DNA from: Actinomyces provencensis
GTDB taxonomy: Bacteria; Actinomycetota; Actinomycetes; Actinomycetales; Actinomycetaceae
NCBI RefSeq assembly: GCF_900155435.1
Contig: NZ_LT700212.1
Location: 2,866,602-2,930,601 of the forward strand
Reading direction: 5' to 3'
Length of the DNA: 64,000 nt
How positions within the stretch are numbered: the first letter of the stretch is position 1; each line of letters opens with the position of its first letter. Below, one piece after another: positions 1 through 9,310 of this stretch. The position numbers were made by a program, and so were the translations under genes. Below the pieces are notes generated by a model that ran no database searches, was not told the DNA's origin, and saw only the letters and a program-made list of their open reading frames with translations.

Positions 1-2280
1 GAGGCACTCGACGGGGAACGCGTCAGGGTCGAGTACCTGTGGGACGGCTACGGGAGCGCGCTGAAGCTCTTCGACCCCCTGGACAGGGCACCGGAACTCA
101 TCGGCGAGTACCTGCGCACCAATGCCGCATGGTTCCGGGGGGAGCCTGCCGCGGGCATGTTCGGCACCGACCACATGCTGCCGCGGCAGGACCTCGTCGA
201 GGTGGTCGAGGGCGTCCACGAGGTCTCGCCCGGGCTCGCCCTGCGCATCGCGACGGTCGGGGAGGTCATCGACTCCAGGGACCACACCCCGGAGGCCCTC
301 GGGGCACTGCCCCTCGTGCGCGGTGAGCTGCGCTCCCACGCCCGCGGCAACATCCTCCCCGGGGTCTTCTCCGTCCGGACGAACATCAAGGCCGCGATGG
401 CTGCCGCGGAACGGGCCCTCACCACGGCGGAACGACTCGACGCGTGGGCGGGGGGCCCGTCACGGTCGGCCCTCTTCCGCAGGGGGTGGAGGATGGTCGT
501 CGAGTCCACCGCCCACGACTCCGTCACGGGGTGCGGTGTGGACGAGACCGCCGAGGAGGTCGAGTCCAGGCTCCACGTGGCGACCCACACCGCCCGGGGT
601 GCCATCGACACCTGTCTCCCCCGGCTCGCCGCGTGTGCACCCCGTGGCTCCGTCGCCGTCTTCAACCAGTCCGGCTGGGGGCGCACCGTCCTGACCGAGG
701 TCGTCGTCGAGCGGACCGTGGACGACCTGCCCGCGGACACGCAACTCCTGGAGGAACTCGACACCGTCATCGGTGATGAGTCGATGACCTCGCGGGACCT
801 CCCCAGGCTCCTGAGACGCATCCACGGCCAGGAGCTGTTCGGGGGACAGATCAGGGGGTGGAGCTGGGAGGGTCGCGAGCTCGTCTTCGAGGTCGCGGAG
901 TCCGCCGCCGGGGACTTCGACCTCGCGGAGTTCTCCGACGAGCTCTCCCGTCGAGTGGCGGGGACGACCGAGGACCACCTGTGGCACGTCCTCACGGTCA
1001 CCCCGCCCCGGAGCCGGGTGCTGGTGGGCGCCGACGTGCCCGGGAACTCCGTGGTGCCCCTGGTCCCCGGCCACTCCAGGCCGGGGGGAGCACCGGTCGA
1101 GGTCGACGGGGCGTCCGCCTCGATGGGCAACTCCCTCGTCACGGTCCGTGTCCGGCCGACAGGTCTCGTCGAGGTGGAGGACCCGGTCAGCGGCAGGCGC
1201 ATCACCGATGCCCTGGGCCTCGTCGACGAGGGGGACCGGGGGGACTCCTACAACTTCGGTCCCCTGGGGGGTGGAACCGTCCGGGAACCGGTGTCCGTCG
1301 ACGTCGACATCGTGGAGTCCGGCCCGCTGCGGGGACGGATCCGCGTCCGCAGGCGCTACCGGCTGCCCCGTGGGCTGGACCCGTCCGATCGCTCACGGCG
1401 TTCCTCCGAGACGGTGGAACAGGAGGTGGACACCCACCTCGAGCTCCGCGTCGGCGAACCGTTCCTGCGCGTGGAGGTGGAGCTCGTCAACACCGTGCGC
1501 GACCACCGGCTGCGGGTGCTCGTGCCGACAGGAGTGGCGGCGGTGGCCGAGTCCTCCTCGGCAGGACAGTTCGGGGTGACCACCCGTGGACGCGGTGCCG
1601 AGGGCGGGTGGGGGGAGTTCCCCCTCCCCACCTTCCCCGCCACACGATTCGTCCGGGCCGGGTCGGCCGGCGTCCTCCTCGACAAGCTCACGGAGTACGA
1701 GCTCGTCGACCGCCCCGGTGGGGGCACGACCGACATCGCGCTGACGGTGCTGAGGGCCGTGGGGCTCATGAGCGTCAACGTCCATCCCCTGCGCGACGAG
1801 CCGGCGGGGTCCGAGCTGGCCGTCCCGGGGGCCCAGTACGTGGGGGTCCACGTGCGCGCCTCCTTCGCCCTCGACCTCTCCGCCGGTGACGGGTCGGGAC
1901 CCGGTGTCGTGGAGCACTCCGACGTCTTCCGGTTCGACCCCGTCACGGTCGCGGGCAGTGCGGCGTCCGCTGGGGCAGCGGGTCCCGGGCAGTCCTCCGG
2001 TCCACTGGTCACGGAGGGCCGCGTCGCCCTGGAGTCCCTTCGACGGGTGGGGGAGACAGGTCTGGAGGCCCGTCTCGTGAACTACGGTCGCGAGCCGGAA
2101 CCGATGCGCGTCAGGGCAGTGGGGTCGTGGTCGCCCACGGACATGGAGGGACTGGGTGCCACCGGCCCGGTCGACCTCTGGGACCACCCCGTGCCCGCCG
2201 GGGCGGTCGTGACGCTCCGCTCCGGGGACGCGCTGGTGGCACCTGACATCACACGGGCAGGACCAGAGGAGGAATCATGA
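1..2280 (+). CDS. GH38 alpha-mannosidase, 5' end outside the window
   Basis: The reading frame is open from base 1, so this is the C-terminal ~759 residues of a larger protein. Family GH38 enzymes are retaining, zinc-dependent alpha-mannosidases, normally 850-1060 residues. The catalytic N-terminal domain is partly lost. What remains starts near GTDHMLP (around base 160), followed by the helical middle domain with HDSVTGCGVDE (around 515-545), which matches the conserved HDS.xGCS.DE segment of MngB/GH38 enzymes. The rest is the all-beta C-terminal region. No signal peptide can be judged. The stop overlaps the next gene's start (ATGA), implying translational coupling with the PHP metallohydrolase. 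It is divergent from the full-length GH38 protein at 33911-37096, so the two are not a recent duplication. Substrate linkage cannot be read from sequence. Confidence 0.82.
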   Translation, partial: EALDGERVRVEYLWDGYGSALKLFDPLDRAPELIGEYLRTNAAWFRGEPAAGMFGTDHMLPRQDLVEVVEGVHEVSPGLALRIATVGEVIDSRDHTPEALGALPLVRGELRSHARGNILPGVFSVRTNIKAAMAAAERALTTAERLDAWAGGPSRSALFRRGWRMVVESTAHDSVTGCGVDETAEEVESRLHVATHTARGAIDTCLPRLAACAPRGSVAVFNQSGWGRTVLTEVVVERTVDDLPADTQLLEELDTVIGDESMTSRDLPRLLRRIHGQELFGGQIRGWSWEGRELVFEVAESAAGDFDLAEFSDELSRRVAGTTEDHLWHVLTVTPPRSRVLVGADVPGNSVVPLVPGHSRPGGAPVEVDGASASMGNSLVTVRVRPTGLVEVEDPVSGRRITDALGLVDEGDRGDSYNFGPLGGGTVREPVSVDVDIVESGPLRGRIRVRRRYRLPRGLDPSDRSRRSSETVEQEVDTHLELRVGEPFLRVEVELVNTVRDHRLRVLVPTGVAAVAESSSAGQFGVTTRGRGAEGGWGEFPLPTFPATRFVRAGSAGVLLDKLTEYELVDRPGGGTTDIALTVLRAVGLMSVNVHPLRDEPAGSELAVPGAQYVGVHVRASFALDLSAGDGSGPGVVEHSDVFRFDPVTVAGSAASAGAAGPGQSSGPLVTEGRVALESLRRVGETGLEARLVNYGREPEPMRVRAVGSWSPTDMEGLGATGPVDLWDHPVPAGAVVTLRSGDALVAPDITRAGPEEES

Positions 2281-3536
2281 CGCAGACCGTCACCGAGATG
2301 CACGTCGACCTGTCCACCCAGGCGACGGACCGCTATCCGCGCGTCCCCTTCGACCTCCGTGAGGGGGACACCTCCTTCGAGGTGTTCCTCGAGGTCGACG
2401 ACGTCGAGGGCGCGTGCATCGACCTGGGGTGCGAGGGCCCCGACGGCTGGAGGGGCTGGTCGGGAGGCGCGCGTCGCTCCTTCGTGGTGTCGCAGGAGGA
2501 CGCGACCCCCGGTTACCTCCCCGGGGGTGTCCACGCGGGGCGGTGGTGGGTGGTCCTCGGCGTGCACACCGTCCCGGCCGCGGGGGTCGACCTGAAGGTG
2601 CGCGTGGTCAGCCCTGCGGTCGACCGACCCGACCACGGCCCGGTCGAGGACCCGGTTCACAGGGAGCGCCGCGGGAGCGACCGGGACCTGCCCGCACCTG
2701 CGGGCATGCGGTGGTACGCGGGCGACACGCACAGCCACTCGCTCCACTCCGACGGGGCGCTGAGCCTCTGGGAGCTCGCCAACGAGGGTGTGCGTTCGGG
2801 ACTCGACTTCCTGTGCGTGACGGACCACAACACCACCAGTCACCACGCACACCTCGCCGCCGTGGGGGAGCGCCAGGGAATCACACTCGTCGCCGGCCAG
2901 GAGGTCACGACGCACATGGGCCACGCCAACGCCTTCGGACGCATCGGGTTCATCGACTTCCGCAGACCGGCGCGCGAGTGGGTGGAGGACGTGGCCGGTC
3001 GGGGTGGGATCCTCTCCGTCAACCACCCGGTCTCCGGTGACTGCTCCTGGATCCACGAGTTGGACCGTGTGCCCCGGGGCGTGGAGCTGTGCCACAGCAC
3101 GTGGTACCAGGAGCCGCACGGCCGTTCCGTGATCGCCTGGATGCTGCGGTGGGAGAGGGACGTCGTGGTGCTGGGGGGAGGCGACTTCCACAACCGCTCG
3201 ACGCCTGTGCGTCCGGGCCTGCCGACCACGTGGGTGGCAGCCGAGGAGTGCTCGGAGGAGGCCATCCTCGAGGGGATGCGGGAAGGACGCACGACGGTCA
3301 CCACCAGCGGCATCCTCGAGGGCGGGGTGGGGCGGCCCGTCCATGCGGGGGTCCCCGTCCTCATCCGGGAGGGGGCCCGGTTGCGCCCCATCGACGCGGA
3401 GGGGACGGTGCTGGTCTCGCTCGACGGCCGCCGCCGGATGGTGCGCTCCCGTGACGAACTCGTGACCGCACCCGAGGAGGACGGGCCCTACAGGCTCGAG
3501 GACGCGAGCAGGACGGTCCTGGCCGTGTGCTCGTGA
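2277..3536 (+). CDS. PHP-domain (CehA/McbA-type) metallohydrolase
   Basis: A 419-residue protein with an N-terminal beta-rich region (about 1-140) and a PHP phosphoesterase-type domain (about 145-350). Metal-binding motifs are visible: GDTHSHSLHSDG (H-x-H plus downstream H), the DFLCVTDHNT motif, a glutamate in AGQEVTTHMGHANAFG, SVNHP, and GGGDFHN near the end. CehA/McbA-family members hydrolyse phosphoesters or carbamate-like esters. Here the start codon overlaps the GH38 stop by 4 bases, so the two products are probably made together, and a role in trimming a phosphorylated or otherwise substituted mannose-containing glycan is a reasonable inference. No signal peptide or membrane segment is visible, so it is probably cytoplasmic. 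The exact substrate is unknown. Confidence 0.8.
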   Translation: MTQTVTEMHVDLSTQATDRYPRVPFDLREGDTSFEVFLEVDDVEGACIDLGCEGPDGWRGWSGGARRSFVVSQEDATPGYLPGGVHAGRWWVVLGVHTVPAAGVDLKVRVVSPAVDRPDHGPVEDPVHRERRGSDRDLPAPAGMRWYAGDTHSHSLHSDGALSLWELANEGVRSGLDFLCVTDHNTTSHHAHLAAVGERQGITLVAGQEVTTHMGHANAFGRIGFIDFRRPAREWVEDVAGRGGILSVNHPVSGDCSWIHELDRVPRGVELCHSTWYQEPHGRSVIAWMLRWERDVVVLGGGDFHNRSTPVRPGLPTTWVAAEECSEEAILEGMREGRTTVTTSGILEGGVGRPVHAGVPVLIREGARLRPIDAEGTVLVSLDGRRRMVRSRDELVTAPEEDGPYRLEDASRTVLAVCS

Positions 3537-3542
3537 CCCCCA

Positions 3543-3571
3543 CCGGGGGCGGGCGCCGTGCCCGCCCCCGG
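3543..3571 (+). terminator. GC-rich hairpin terminator
   Basis: CCGGGGGCGGGC and GCCCGCCCCCGG form a perfect 12-bp stem with a 5-base loop, starting 7 bases after the stop of the PHP gene. There is no T-run, as is common in high-GC actinobacteria. It most likely ends the GH38-PHP transcript. Confidence 0.7.
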
Positions 3572-3722
3572 GTGTGCGTCCCCGCCCCCGGCGGTCAGGA
3601 CCGTCTCCCGGTGGGCGGGCGCCACCTCCGCCACCTCGCGCCGAGGGCGCGACCCCGGACTAGGGTTGTGATCCCCGGCACATGTCCGGGGCCCTGTCCC
3701 TCCGTCGCACCGGGAGTCCGCC

Positions 3723-4640
3723 ATGGTCCAGGAGATCGTTCCCCACCTCTGGTTCGACAACGACGCCGGCGAAGCCGTGGAGACGTACGTCCGGGCCTTC
3801 GCGCCGTTGGGGGAGTCACGGGTGGACTCGTCCGTCGTCCTGCCCGACACGCCCTCGGGGGACGCGCTGAACCTCCTGTTCACGCTGGCCGGCCACCGCT
3901 TCGTGGCCATCAACGGCGGCCCCTACTTCCGCCCGAACCCCTCGATCTCGTTCTTCGTCAACTTCGACCCCTCACGCGACCCCCGGGCCCGCGCACACCT
4001 CGACGGACTCTGGCAGGTCCTCTCCGATGGTGGCGAGGTGCTCATGGAGCTCGGTGAGTACCCCTTCTCCGCCCACTACGGATGGCTCCGGGACCGTTTC
4101 GGGGTCTCCTGGCAGCTGATCCTCACCGACCCGGACGGCGACCCACGACCGGTCATCGTCCCCTCCCTGCTGTTCACGGGGGAACGGGCAGGTCAGGCGC
4201 TCGACGCCCGGGACTTCTGGATGTCCGTCTTCGAGGACTCCCACGCCGGACTGACCGCGCCGTATCCCGCCGGTGCCGAGCCGGAGGTGGAGGGCACCCT
4301 GATGTTCGGCGACTTCACCCTGGCCGGGCAGTGGTTCGCCGCGGCCGACAGCGCCCTGGAGGACTCCTTCTCCTTCGACGAGGGCGTCTCCCTGCTGGTC
4401 GAATGTGAGGACCAGACCGAGATCGACCGGTTGTGGGAGGCGCTCTCCGCGGTCCCCGCGGCGGAGCAGTGCGGATGGCTCAAGGACCGCTTCGGGGTCT
4501 CCTGGCAGATCGCTCCCGCGGAGATGACCGTGATGATGGAGACGGGATCCCCTGAGCAACTCGCGCGCCTCACGCAGGCGTTCCTGCCGATGCACAAGCT
4601 CGACCTGGCCGCACTGCGCGCAGCCTGGGAAGAGCAGTAG
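3723..4640 (+). CDS. PhnB-like tandem VOC-fold protein
   Basis: A 305-residue protein made of two consecutive VOC/PhnB-like domains (PF06983 type, roughly 1-135 and 145-290). Each half carries the family's features: HLWFDNDAGEAVETYVRAF in the first, and repeated GWLRDRFGVSWQL / GWLKDRFGVSWQI segments. These small proteins are often annotated as 3-demethylubiquinone-9 3-methyltransferase, a label not justified by biochemistry. Their function is generally unknown (possible dioxygenase or resistance-like metal centres). A GGGAGT sequence lies 6-11 bases before the ATG. It is a single-gene unit between a terminator and the histidine kinase gene. Function cannot be predicted beyond the fold. Confidence 0.85.
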   Translation: MVQEIVPHLWFDNDAGEAVETYVRAFAPLGESRVDSSVVLPDTPSGDALNLLFTLAGHRFVAINGGPYFRPNPSISFFVNFDPSRDPRARAHLDGLWQVLSDGGEVLMELGEYPFSAHYGWLRDRFGVSWQLILTDPDGDPRPVIVPSLLFTGERAGQALDARDFWMSVFEDSHAGLTAPYPAGAEPEVEGTLMFGDFTLAGQWFAAADSALEDSFSFDEGVSLLVECEDQTEIDRLWEALSAVPAAEQCGWLKDRFGVSWQIAPAEMTVMMETGSPEQLARLTQAFLPMHKLDLAALRAAWEEQ

Positions 4641-4758
4641 TCGCTCGATGGGGAGTTGTCCCTGTTCCGTACATGGACACAGACCTCCCCGGCACGGCGC
4701 CTACAGTGGGGTCAGTCGCGGCCGTCATGGCCGGGTGTGACCACGCGAGGAGGCGGGG

Positions 4759-5640
4759 ATGTGGGTGGCGATGGGCGTGCTGTCAGTCGCCCTCGTGCTC
4801 GCCGTGGCCGCCCTCGTCGCCACGCGGCGGGACCTCAGGCACTCCCGGGACGCCCTCGCCCACCTGCGCGCCTACCACGAGGAGCGCAGCGCCCGGCCCA
4901 ATGTCCTCTCCCATGAACTCCGCACCCCGCTGACGGTCGTCCAGGGGTCCGCCGAACTCCTCCTGGAGGAGAGTCCGGGACCGCTCAACGCCCTCCAGCG
5001 GGAGTTCGTCTCCACCATCGCCGAGAACTCCCACCAGGTCATCGAGATGGCGAACGACCTCCTCGAGGAGGCGCGCATCGAGTCCGAGTTGTTCAACATG
5101 CACCCCGAGCGTGTCGAGATCCGCCAGCTCGTGCGCGAGTGCGTGCGGACCCTGCGGCGTGTGCACAAGGCGCCCATCCGCCTGGACAGTCGCGGTGCCC
5201 CGGTCCACCTCGTCGTGGACCCGGCCCTCATGCGCCAGGCGGTCACCAACCTCATCAACAACGCCGCAAGGCACGCGGGAGAGGGCGTCACCATCACGGT
5301 CTCGGTCCTGGACGGCGAGGAGACCGTCACCCTCGCGGTCTCCGACGACGGTGAGGGGATGACGCCGGAGGAGAGGGCCTCCCTGTTCGTGCCCTTCGCG
5401 ACCGGCGGATCACGTCGACCGGGGACAGGTCTGGGCATGATGATCACCCAGAGGATCGTCGAGCTCCACGGAGGGCGTGTCCTCGTGGACTCCATCGCCA
5501 GACGCGGTACCACCGTCTACCTGGTCCTCCCCCTGAGATGGCAGCCCGGGGCGGGCAGTGGCCCGGACCGTGTCGCTCCTGGGCAGGAGTCGGTGGGAGT
5601 CGGCAGCGGGGACGAGGGCGGGAAGGGGGAGCAGGACTGA
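4759..5640 (+). CDS. Sensor histidine kinase without an extracytoplasmic sensor domain
   Basis: A 293-residue kinase. One N-terminal membrane helix (about residues 3-22) is followed directly by a short linker, the H-box SHELRTP (phospho-acceptor His52), N-box NLINNAARHA (about 164-173), G1 box DDGEGM (about 196-201) and G2 box GTGLGM (about 222-227). There is only one membrane segment and no periplasmic loop or PAS domain, so the signal may come from a partner, plausibly the binding protein or permease encoded downstream. The last 35 residues are a Gly-rich tail. The stop overlaps the regulator's ATG by one base (TGATG), showing a coupled two-component pair. It probably controls the adjacent FbpABC-type transporter. 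Confidence 0.9.
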   Translation: MWVAMGVLSVALVLAVAALVATRRDLRHSRDALAHLRAYHEERSARPNVLSHELRTPLTVVQGSAELLLEESPGPLNALQREFVSTIAENSHQVIEMANDLLEEARIESELFNMHPERVEIRQLVRECVRTLRRVHKAPIRLDSRGAPVHLVVDPALMRQAVTNLINNAARHAGEGVTITVSVLDGEETVTLAVSDDGEGMTPEERASLFVPFATGGSRRPGTGLGMMITQRIVELHGGRVLVDSIARRGTTVYLVLPLRWQPGAGSGPDRVAPGQESVGVGSGDEGGKGEQD

Positions 5641-6332
5641 TGGATGGGCAACGACCGCGGGCACTGGTGGTCGACGACGAGCCGCAGATCCTCATGATCA
5701 TGCGCTTCGCACTGGAGACACAGGGGTTCGAGTGCCGGACGGCCGCCGACGGTGCTGCGGCGTGGGAGGAGTTCACCTCCGGTGGCTTCGACCTGGTGGT
5801 CCTCGACCTGATGATCCCCGTGGTGTCCGGCGTGACGCTGTGCGAGAGGATTCGCGCGACCTCCGACATCCCGGTCATCATCATCACCGCACTGGGCGAG
5901 GAGGCCGATCGGGTGAGGGGACTGGAGGCCGGGGCGGACGACTACATCACGAAGCCCTTCAGCCCCCGGGAGTTCGCCCTGCGGGCGCAGGGACTGGTGA
6001 GACGGTGGCGGGGGCGCCGCAGCGGCATGGTGGGCAACGGCCCGTTGGTGGTCGATGCACAGGAGCACCGGGTCCTGCTCGAGGGTCGGGTCCTCGACAT
6101 GTCGACCACCGAGGCGCGTTTCCTCGAGACCCTGATGCGCCACCTCGGCGAGGACGTCACCTATCGCCAATTGCTCAACGAGGTCTGGGGCACCGCCGAC
6201 CAGACGGGCGGCAAGGACATGATCAAGACGACCGCCTACCGGGTGAGGCGGGCGTTGGGGGACCGGGGGCCGGTACTGGTCCGCTCGGTGAGGGGTGTCG
6301 GGTACACGATGCCCCCGGTGGGTGGTCGCTGA
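5640..6332 (+). CDS. OmpR/PhoB-family response regulator
   Basis: A 230-residue two-domain regulator. The receiver domain (1-120) has the acidic pair Asp12/Asp13, the phospho-acceptor Asp56 in VVLDLM and Lys105 in ITKPFS. The C-terminal winged helix (about 130-228) ends with the family-typical VRGVGYTM. I chose the ATG at 5640 because it overlaps the kinase stop by one base and gives a receiver domain of normal length. It lies 156 bases upstream of the binding-protein gene, and that gap contains GTTACC direct repeats spaced by 10 bases, the geometry OmpR-type dimers bind, so it probably regulates the transporter directly. Confidence 0.92.
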   Translation: MDGQRPRALVVDDEPQILMIMRFALETQGFECRTAADGAAAWEEFTSGGFDLVVLDLMIPVVSGVTLCERIRATSDIPVIIITALGEEADRVRGLEAGADDYITKPFSPREFALRAQGLVRRWRGRRSGMVGNGPLVVDAQEHRVLLEGRVLDMSTTEARFLETLMRHLGEDVTYRQLLNEVWGTADQTGGKDMIKTTAYRVRRALGDRGPVLVRSVRGVGYTMPPVGGR

Positions 6333-6352
6333 GGGTGCCCGGACACCCGTGC

Positions 6353-6395
6353 ACCCATCGGTGACAGAGGTGTTACCGAGCGTTACCCATCGGTG
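6353..6395 (+). promoter_or_regulatory. Tandem direct-repeat candidate response-regulator operator
   Basis: Two copies of ACCCATCGGTG (6353-6363 and 6385-6395) lie 32 bases apart, about three helical turns. Between them GTTACC occurs at 6372-6377 and 6382-6387, exactly 10 bases apart. OmpR-family regulators bind tandem half-sites about one helical turn apart. The site sits between the regulator gene and the solute-binding-protein gene it probably controls. Confidence 0.55.
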
Positions 6396-6488
6396 TGTGA
6401 GGGCGCTGATCGGCGGGCGACCATTGCTGTGGCACTGATGAGGAATGAACCCATCGACCACCGCTGTTCGATTCGAAGGAGAATCCAG

Positions 6489-7553
6489 ATGAGCACCACG
6501 AAGTACTTCGCTCCCCTTGTCGCCCTCACCCTGGCCACCACCTTGGGGCTCTCGGCCTGTTCGTCCGGAGCACAGAGCGGCCAGAGTGGTTCCGCTGGCT
6601 CGGGGGGAGGCTCCCTCACGTTGGCCTGCTCGAACCAGGAGGACTGGTGCCAGTACATGGCGAAGGCCTACCAGGACAAGACAGGGGTGAAGACCGACTA
6701 CGTCAGGCTCTCCGGGGGTGAGGCGCTCGCCCGTCTCCAGTCCGCCAAGGACAACCCGGAGTTCGACGTCTGGTACGGCGCCGGAGCTGACCAGCACGAG
6801 GCCGGTGACGAGGCCGGTGTGATCGAGCCGTACGTGTCCCCCGCTGCAGCTGACACCCCCGATGCCTACAAGGACCCGAATGGTGTGTGGGTCGGGATCT
6901 ACGGCGGCATCGTCGGGTTCTGCTCCAACACCGACAAGCTTGCCGAGCTCGGGTTGTCCACGCCGGAGTCATGGGACGACCTGCTCAAGCCCGAGTACAA
7001 GAAGGAGGTCGCGGTGTCCCACCCGGGGACGTCCTCGACGGCCTACACATTCCTGTGGACGCAGTACGTCCTCCACGGTGAGGACCAGGCGAAGACCTTC
7101 GACTACCTGAAGCAGCTCAACAACAACGTCCTCCAGTACGCCAAGACGGGTGCCGCACCAGGACAGATGGCCGGCCGCTCGGAGATCGCGACGGGCATCA
7201 TCTTCAGCCAGGACTGCGTCAAGTACCAGAAGGAAGGAATGCCCCTGGAGCTGAGCTTCCCCGAGGAGGGGACCGGCTACGAGGTCGGGGCCATCTCCCT
7301 CGTGAAGGGCTCGAAGAACCTCGAGGCGGCAAAGGCATTCATGGATTGGGCGCTCTCAGCAGATGCACAGGACCTCTACCCGGCGGCGAGCTCGTACCAG
7401 ATTCCCGTGAACACCAAGGCGACGGCCGATCCTGCCGTCGTGACGTTCGACAAGGTCAAGCTCATCGACATGGACATGACTGCTGCCGGTGAGAAGAAGC
7501 AGGAACTCGTCGACGCCTTCACCAACGAGATTGCGACGGCTCCGAAGGAATGA
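6489..7553 (+). CDS. ABC importer solute-binding lipoprotein (FbpA/AfuA type)
   Basis: A 354-residue extracellular binding protein anchored as a lipoprotein: lysine-containing N-terminus, hydrophobic segment and lipobox LSAC at about residues 19-22. The mature region begins SLTLACSNQEDW and has the family-1/FbpA-like fold signature (AYQDKTGVKTDYVRLSGGE, FDVWYGAGADQH). I chose ATG 6489 because GAAGGAG lies 6-12 bases upstream and it starts the signal peptide. Members of this group carry ferric iron, sugar phosphates (AfuA) or 2-aminoethylphosphonate. The sequence does not decide which, and the usual iron-coordinating tyrosine pair is not obvious to me. The stop overlaps the permease start (ATGA). 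Confidence 0.85.
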   Translation: MSTTKYFAPLVALTLATTLGLSACSSGAQSGQSGSAGSGGGSLTLACSNQEDWCQYMAKAYQDKTGVKTDYVRLSGGEALARLQSAKDNPEFDVWYGAGADQHEAGDEAGVIEPYVSPAAADTPDAYKDPNGVWVGIYGGIVGFCSNTDKLAELGLSTPESWDDLLKPEYKKEVAVSHPGTSSTAYTFLWTQYVLHGEDQAKTFDYLKQLNNNVLQYAKTGAAPGQMAGRSEIATGIIFSQDCVKYQKEGMPLELSFPEEGTGYEVGAISLVKGSKNLEAAKAFMDWALSADAQDLYPAASSYQIPVNTKATADPAVVTFDKVKLIDMDMTAAGEKKQELVDAFTNEIATAPKE

Positions 7554-9310
7554 GCACCGCGACCTCGACACCGGGAGCTGTCGGGGACATCGGGAGGGGG
7601 AGGGCACGTCGGGTTCGGTCCGACGGTCGTCAGAAGGTCCGTCAGGACCCGACAGTGCGCCTCCTCCTCCTCGTCATCGTCCTCGTCCTGGGACTCATCG
7701 TCATCTACCCGATCGGGTCCATCCTCAGCGCCGGGTTCAGTTCCGAGGGTCTGGAGGTGTTCCGGAACCTCTTCTCGACGGTGGCGAGCAGGGAGATCAT
7801 CGTCAACACCCTCACACTCGGACTGATCGTCGGCCTGACCGGAACTGCAGTGGGTTTCCTGCTGGCGTTCGTCCAGGTGCGCACACGGGTCAGGGGCAAG
7901 AGAGTCCTGCACCTGCTGTCGCTCCTGCCCATCGTCGCCCCTCCCTTCGCGGTGGCGACGTCGTCCATCGTGCTCTTCGGTCGCAACGGGGTGATCACGC
8001 ACCAGCTGCTGGGCAGGGACTGGAACATCTACGGCCTGCCCGGTCTGACCCTGGTGCTCACCCTCTCCTTCTTCCCTGTCGCCTACATGAACATGCTGGG
8101 CATGATGCGGAGTCTGGATCCCTCCCTCGACGAGGCAGCCGCCTCACTGGGGGCAACCAAGGGACGCATCTTCCTCACGGTCACCCTGCCGATGCTCGTG
8201 CCCGGGATTGCCGCCTCCTTCCTGTTGCTGTTCGTCGAGGCAATCGCCGACCTGGCCAACCCCCTCGTCATCGGTGGCGACTTCTCGGTCCTGGCGTCCC
8301 GCGCGTACATCGCCATCACCGCCGACTACAACATCAACGCCGGTGCGGCGTACTCGTTGGTCCTGTTGGTCCCCGCGCTGCTCGTGTTCCTCCTGCAGCG
8401 GTACTGGGTGTCCCGCAAGTCCGTCGTCACTGTCACGGGGAAGCCGACGGGGCGCGCAAAGCCCGTCGAGGGACTGGGATCGTGGATCGTCTGCGCTGTC
8501 GCCTGGTTCGTCGCGGCGCTGATCGTCCTCATCTACGGGACCGTCCTGGTGGGGGGCTTCGCCAGGATCCTCGGAGTCAACAACACCTTGACCCTGGACA
8601 ACTACAAGTACGTGCTGTTCGGCCTCGGTCAGGCAGCCATGGTCGACACGACGGTCCTGGCACTCATCTCGACGCCCATCGCCGGTGTCCTGGGAATTGT
8701 CACGGCCTGGCTCGTCTCCAGGAAGCTCCGTCGGTTCGCCGGGTTGCTGGACTTCGTCGGCATGCTCGGCATGACGGTGCCCGGGACGGTTCTCGGCATC
8801 GGCTACGCCATCGCCTTCAACCATCCGATCACGGTGTTCGGACACCAGATCATGCCTGCACTCGCGGGAGGTGGCGCCGTCTTCTCGGGAGCCGCCGCCA
8901 TCGTGATGGTCTATGTCGCACGTTCGATGCCCAACGGACTCCGCTCGGGTGTCGCGTCCCTGGAACAGATCAGCGGTGCCATCGAGGAGGCCTCGACCTC
9001 CCTGGGTGCGACGGGGACACAGACCTTCGGCAAGGTGACGCTTCCCCTGATCAAACCCGCGATGCTGTCGGGTCTCACATACGCCTTCGCCCGTGCGATG
9101 ACGACCCTGTCACCGATCATCTTCATCACCACCCCCGGGGTGAAGATCATGACCGCCCAGATTCTCGCCGAGGTCGACGTCGGTCGGTTCGGCAACGCGT
9201 TCGCGTACTGCACGATCCTCATCGTCATCGTGATGGTCGTCATTCTTCTGCTCAACCTGCTCGTGCGTGACCGATCGGTCATGGCACGGCAACTCGGAGG
9301 TGGGTTCTGA
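7550..9310 (+). CDS. Fused double-domain ABC permease (FbpB type)
   Basis: A 586-residue membrane protein made of two consecutive MetI-like permease domains, as in FbpB/AfuB. Each half carries an EAA-type loop: DEAAASLGATKGRIF near residue 195 and EEASTSLGATGTQTF near 480. About twelve hydrophobic segments are visible. The first 40 residues are basic and cytoplasmic. The start overlaps the upstream stop and the stop overlaps the ATPase start (TGATG), so the three transporter genes form a tightly coupled operon. It forms the membrane channel for the substrate delivered by the 6489-7553 lipoprotein. Confidence 0.92.
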   Translation: MSTATSTPGAVGDIGRGRARRVRSDGRQKVRQDPTVRLLLLVIVLVLGLIVIYPIGSILSAGFSSEGLEVFRNLFSTVASREIIVNTLTLGLIVGLTGTAVGFLLAFVQVRTRVRGKRVLHLLSLLPIVAPPFAVATSSIVLFGRNGVITHQLLGRDWNIYGLPGLTLVLTLSFFPVAYMNMLGMMRSLDPSLDEAAASLGATKGRIFLTVTLPMLVPGIAASFLLLFVEAIADLANPLVIGGDFSVLASRAYIAITADYNINAGAAYSLVLLVPALLVFLLQRYWVSRKSVVTVTGKPTGRAKPVEGLGSWIVCAVAWFVAALIVLIYGTVLVGGFARILGVNNTLTLDNYKYVLFGLGQAAMVDTTVLALISTPIAGVLGIVTAWLVSRKLRRFAGLLDFVGMLGMTVPGTVLGIGYAIAFNHPITVFGHQIMPALAGGGAVFSGAAAIVMVYVARSMPNGLRSGVASLEQISGAIEEASTSLGATGTQTFGKVTLPLIKPAMLSGLTYAFARAMTTLSPIIFITTPGVKIMTAQILAEVDVGRFGNAFAYCTILIVIVMVVILLLNLLVRDRSVMARQLGGGF

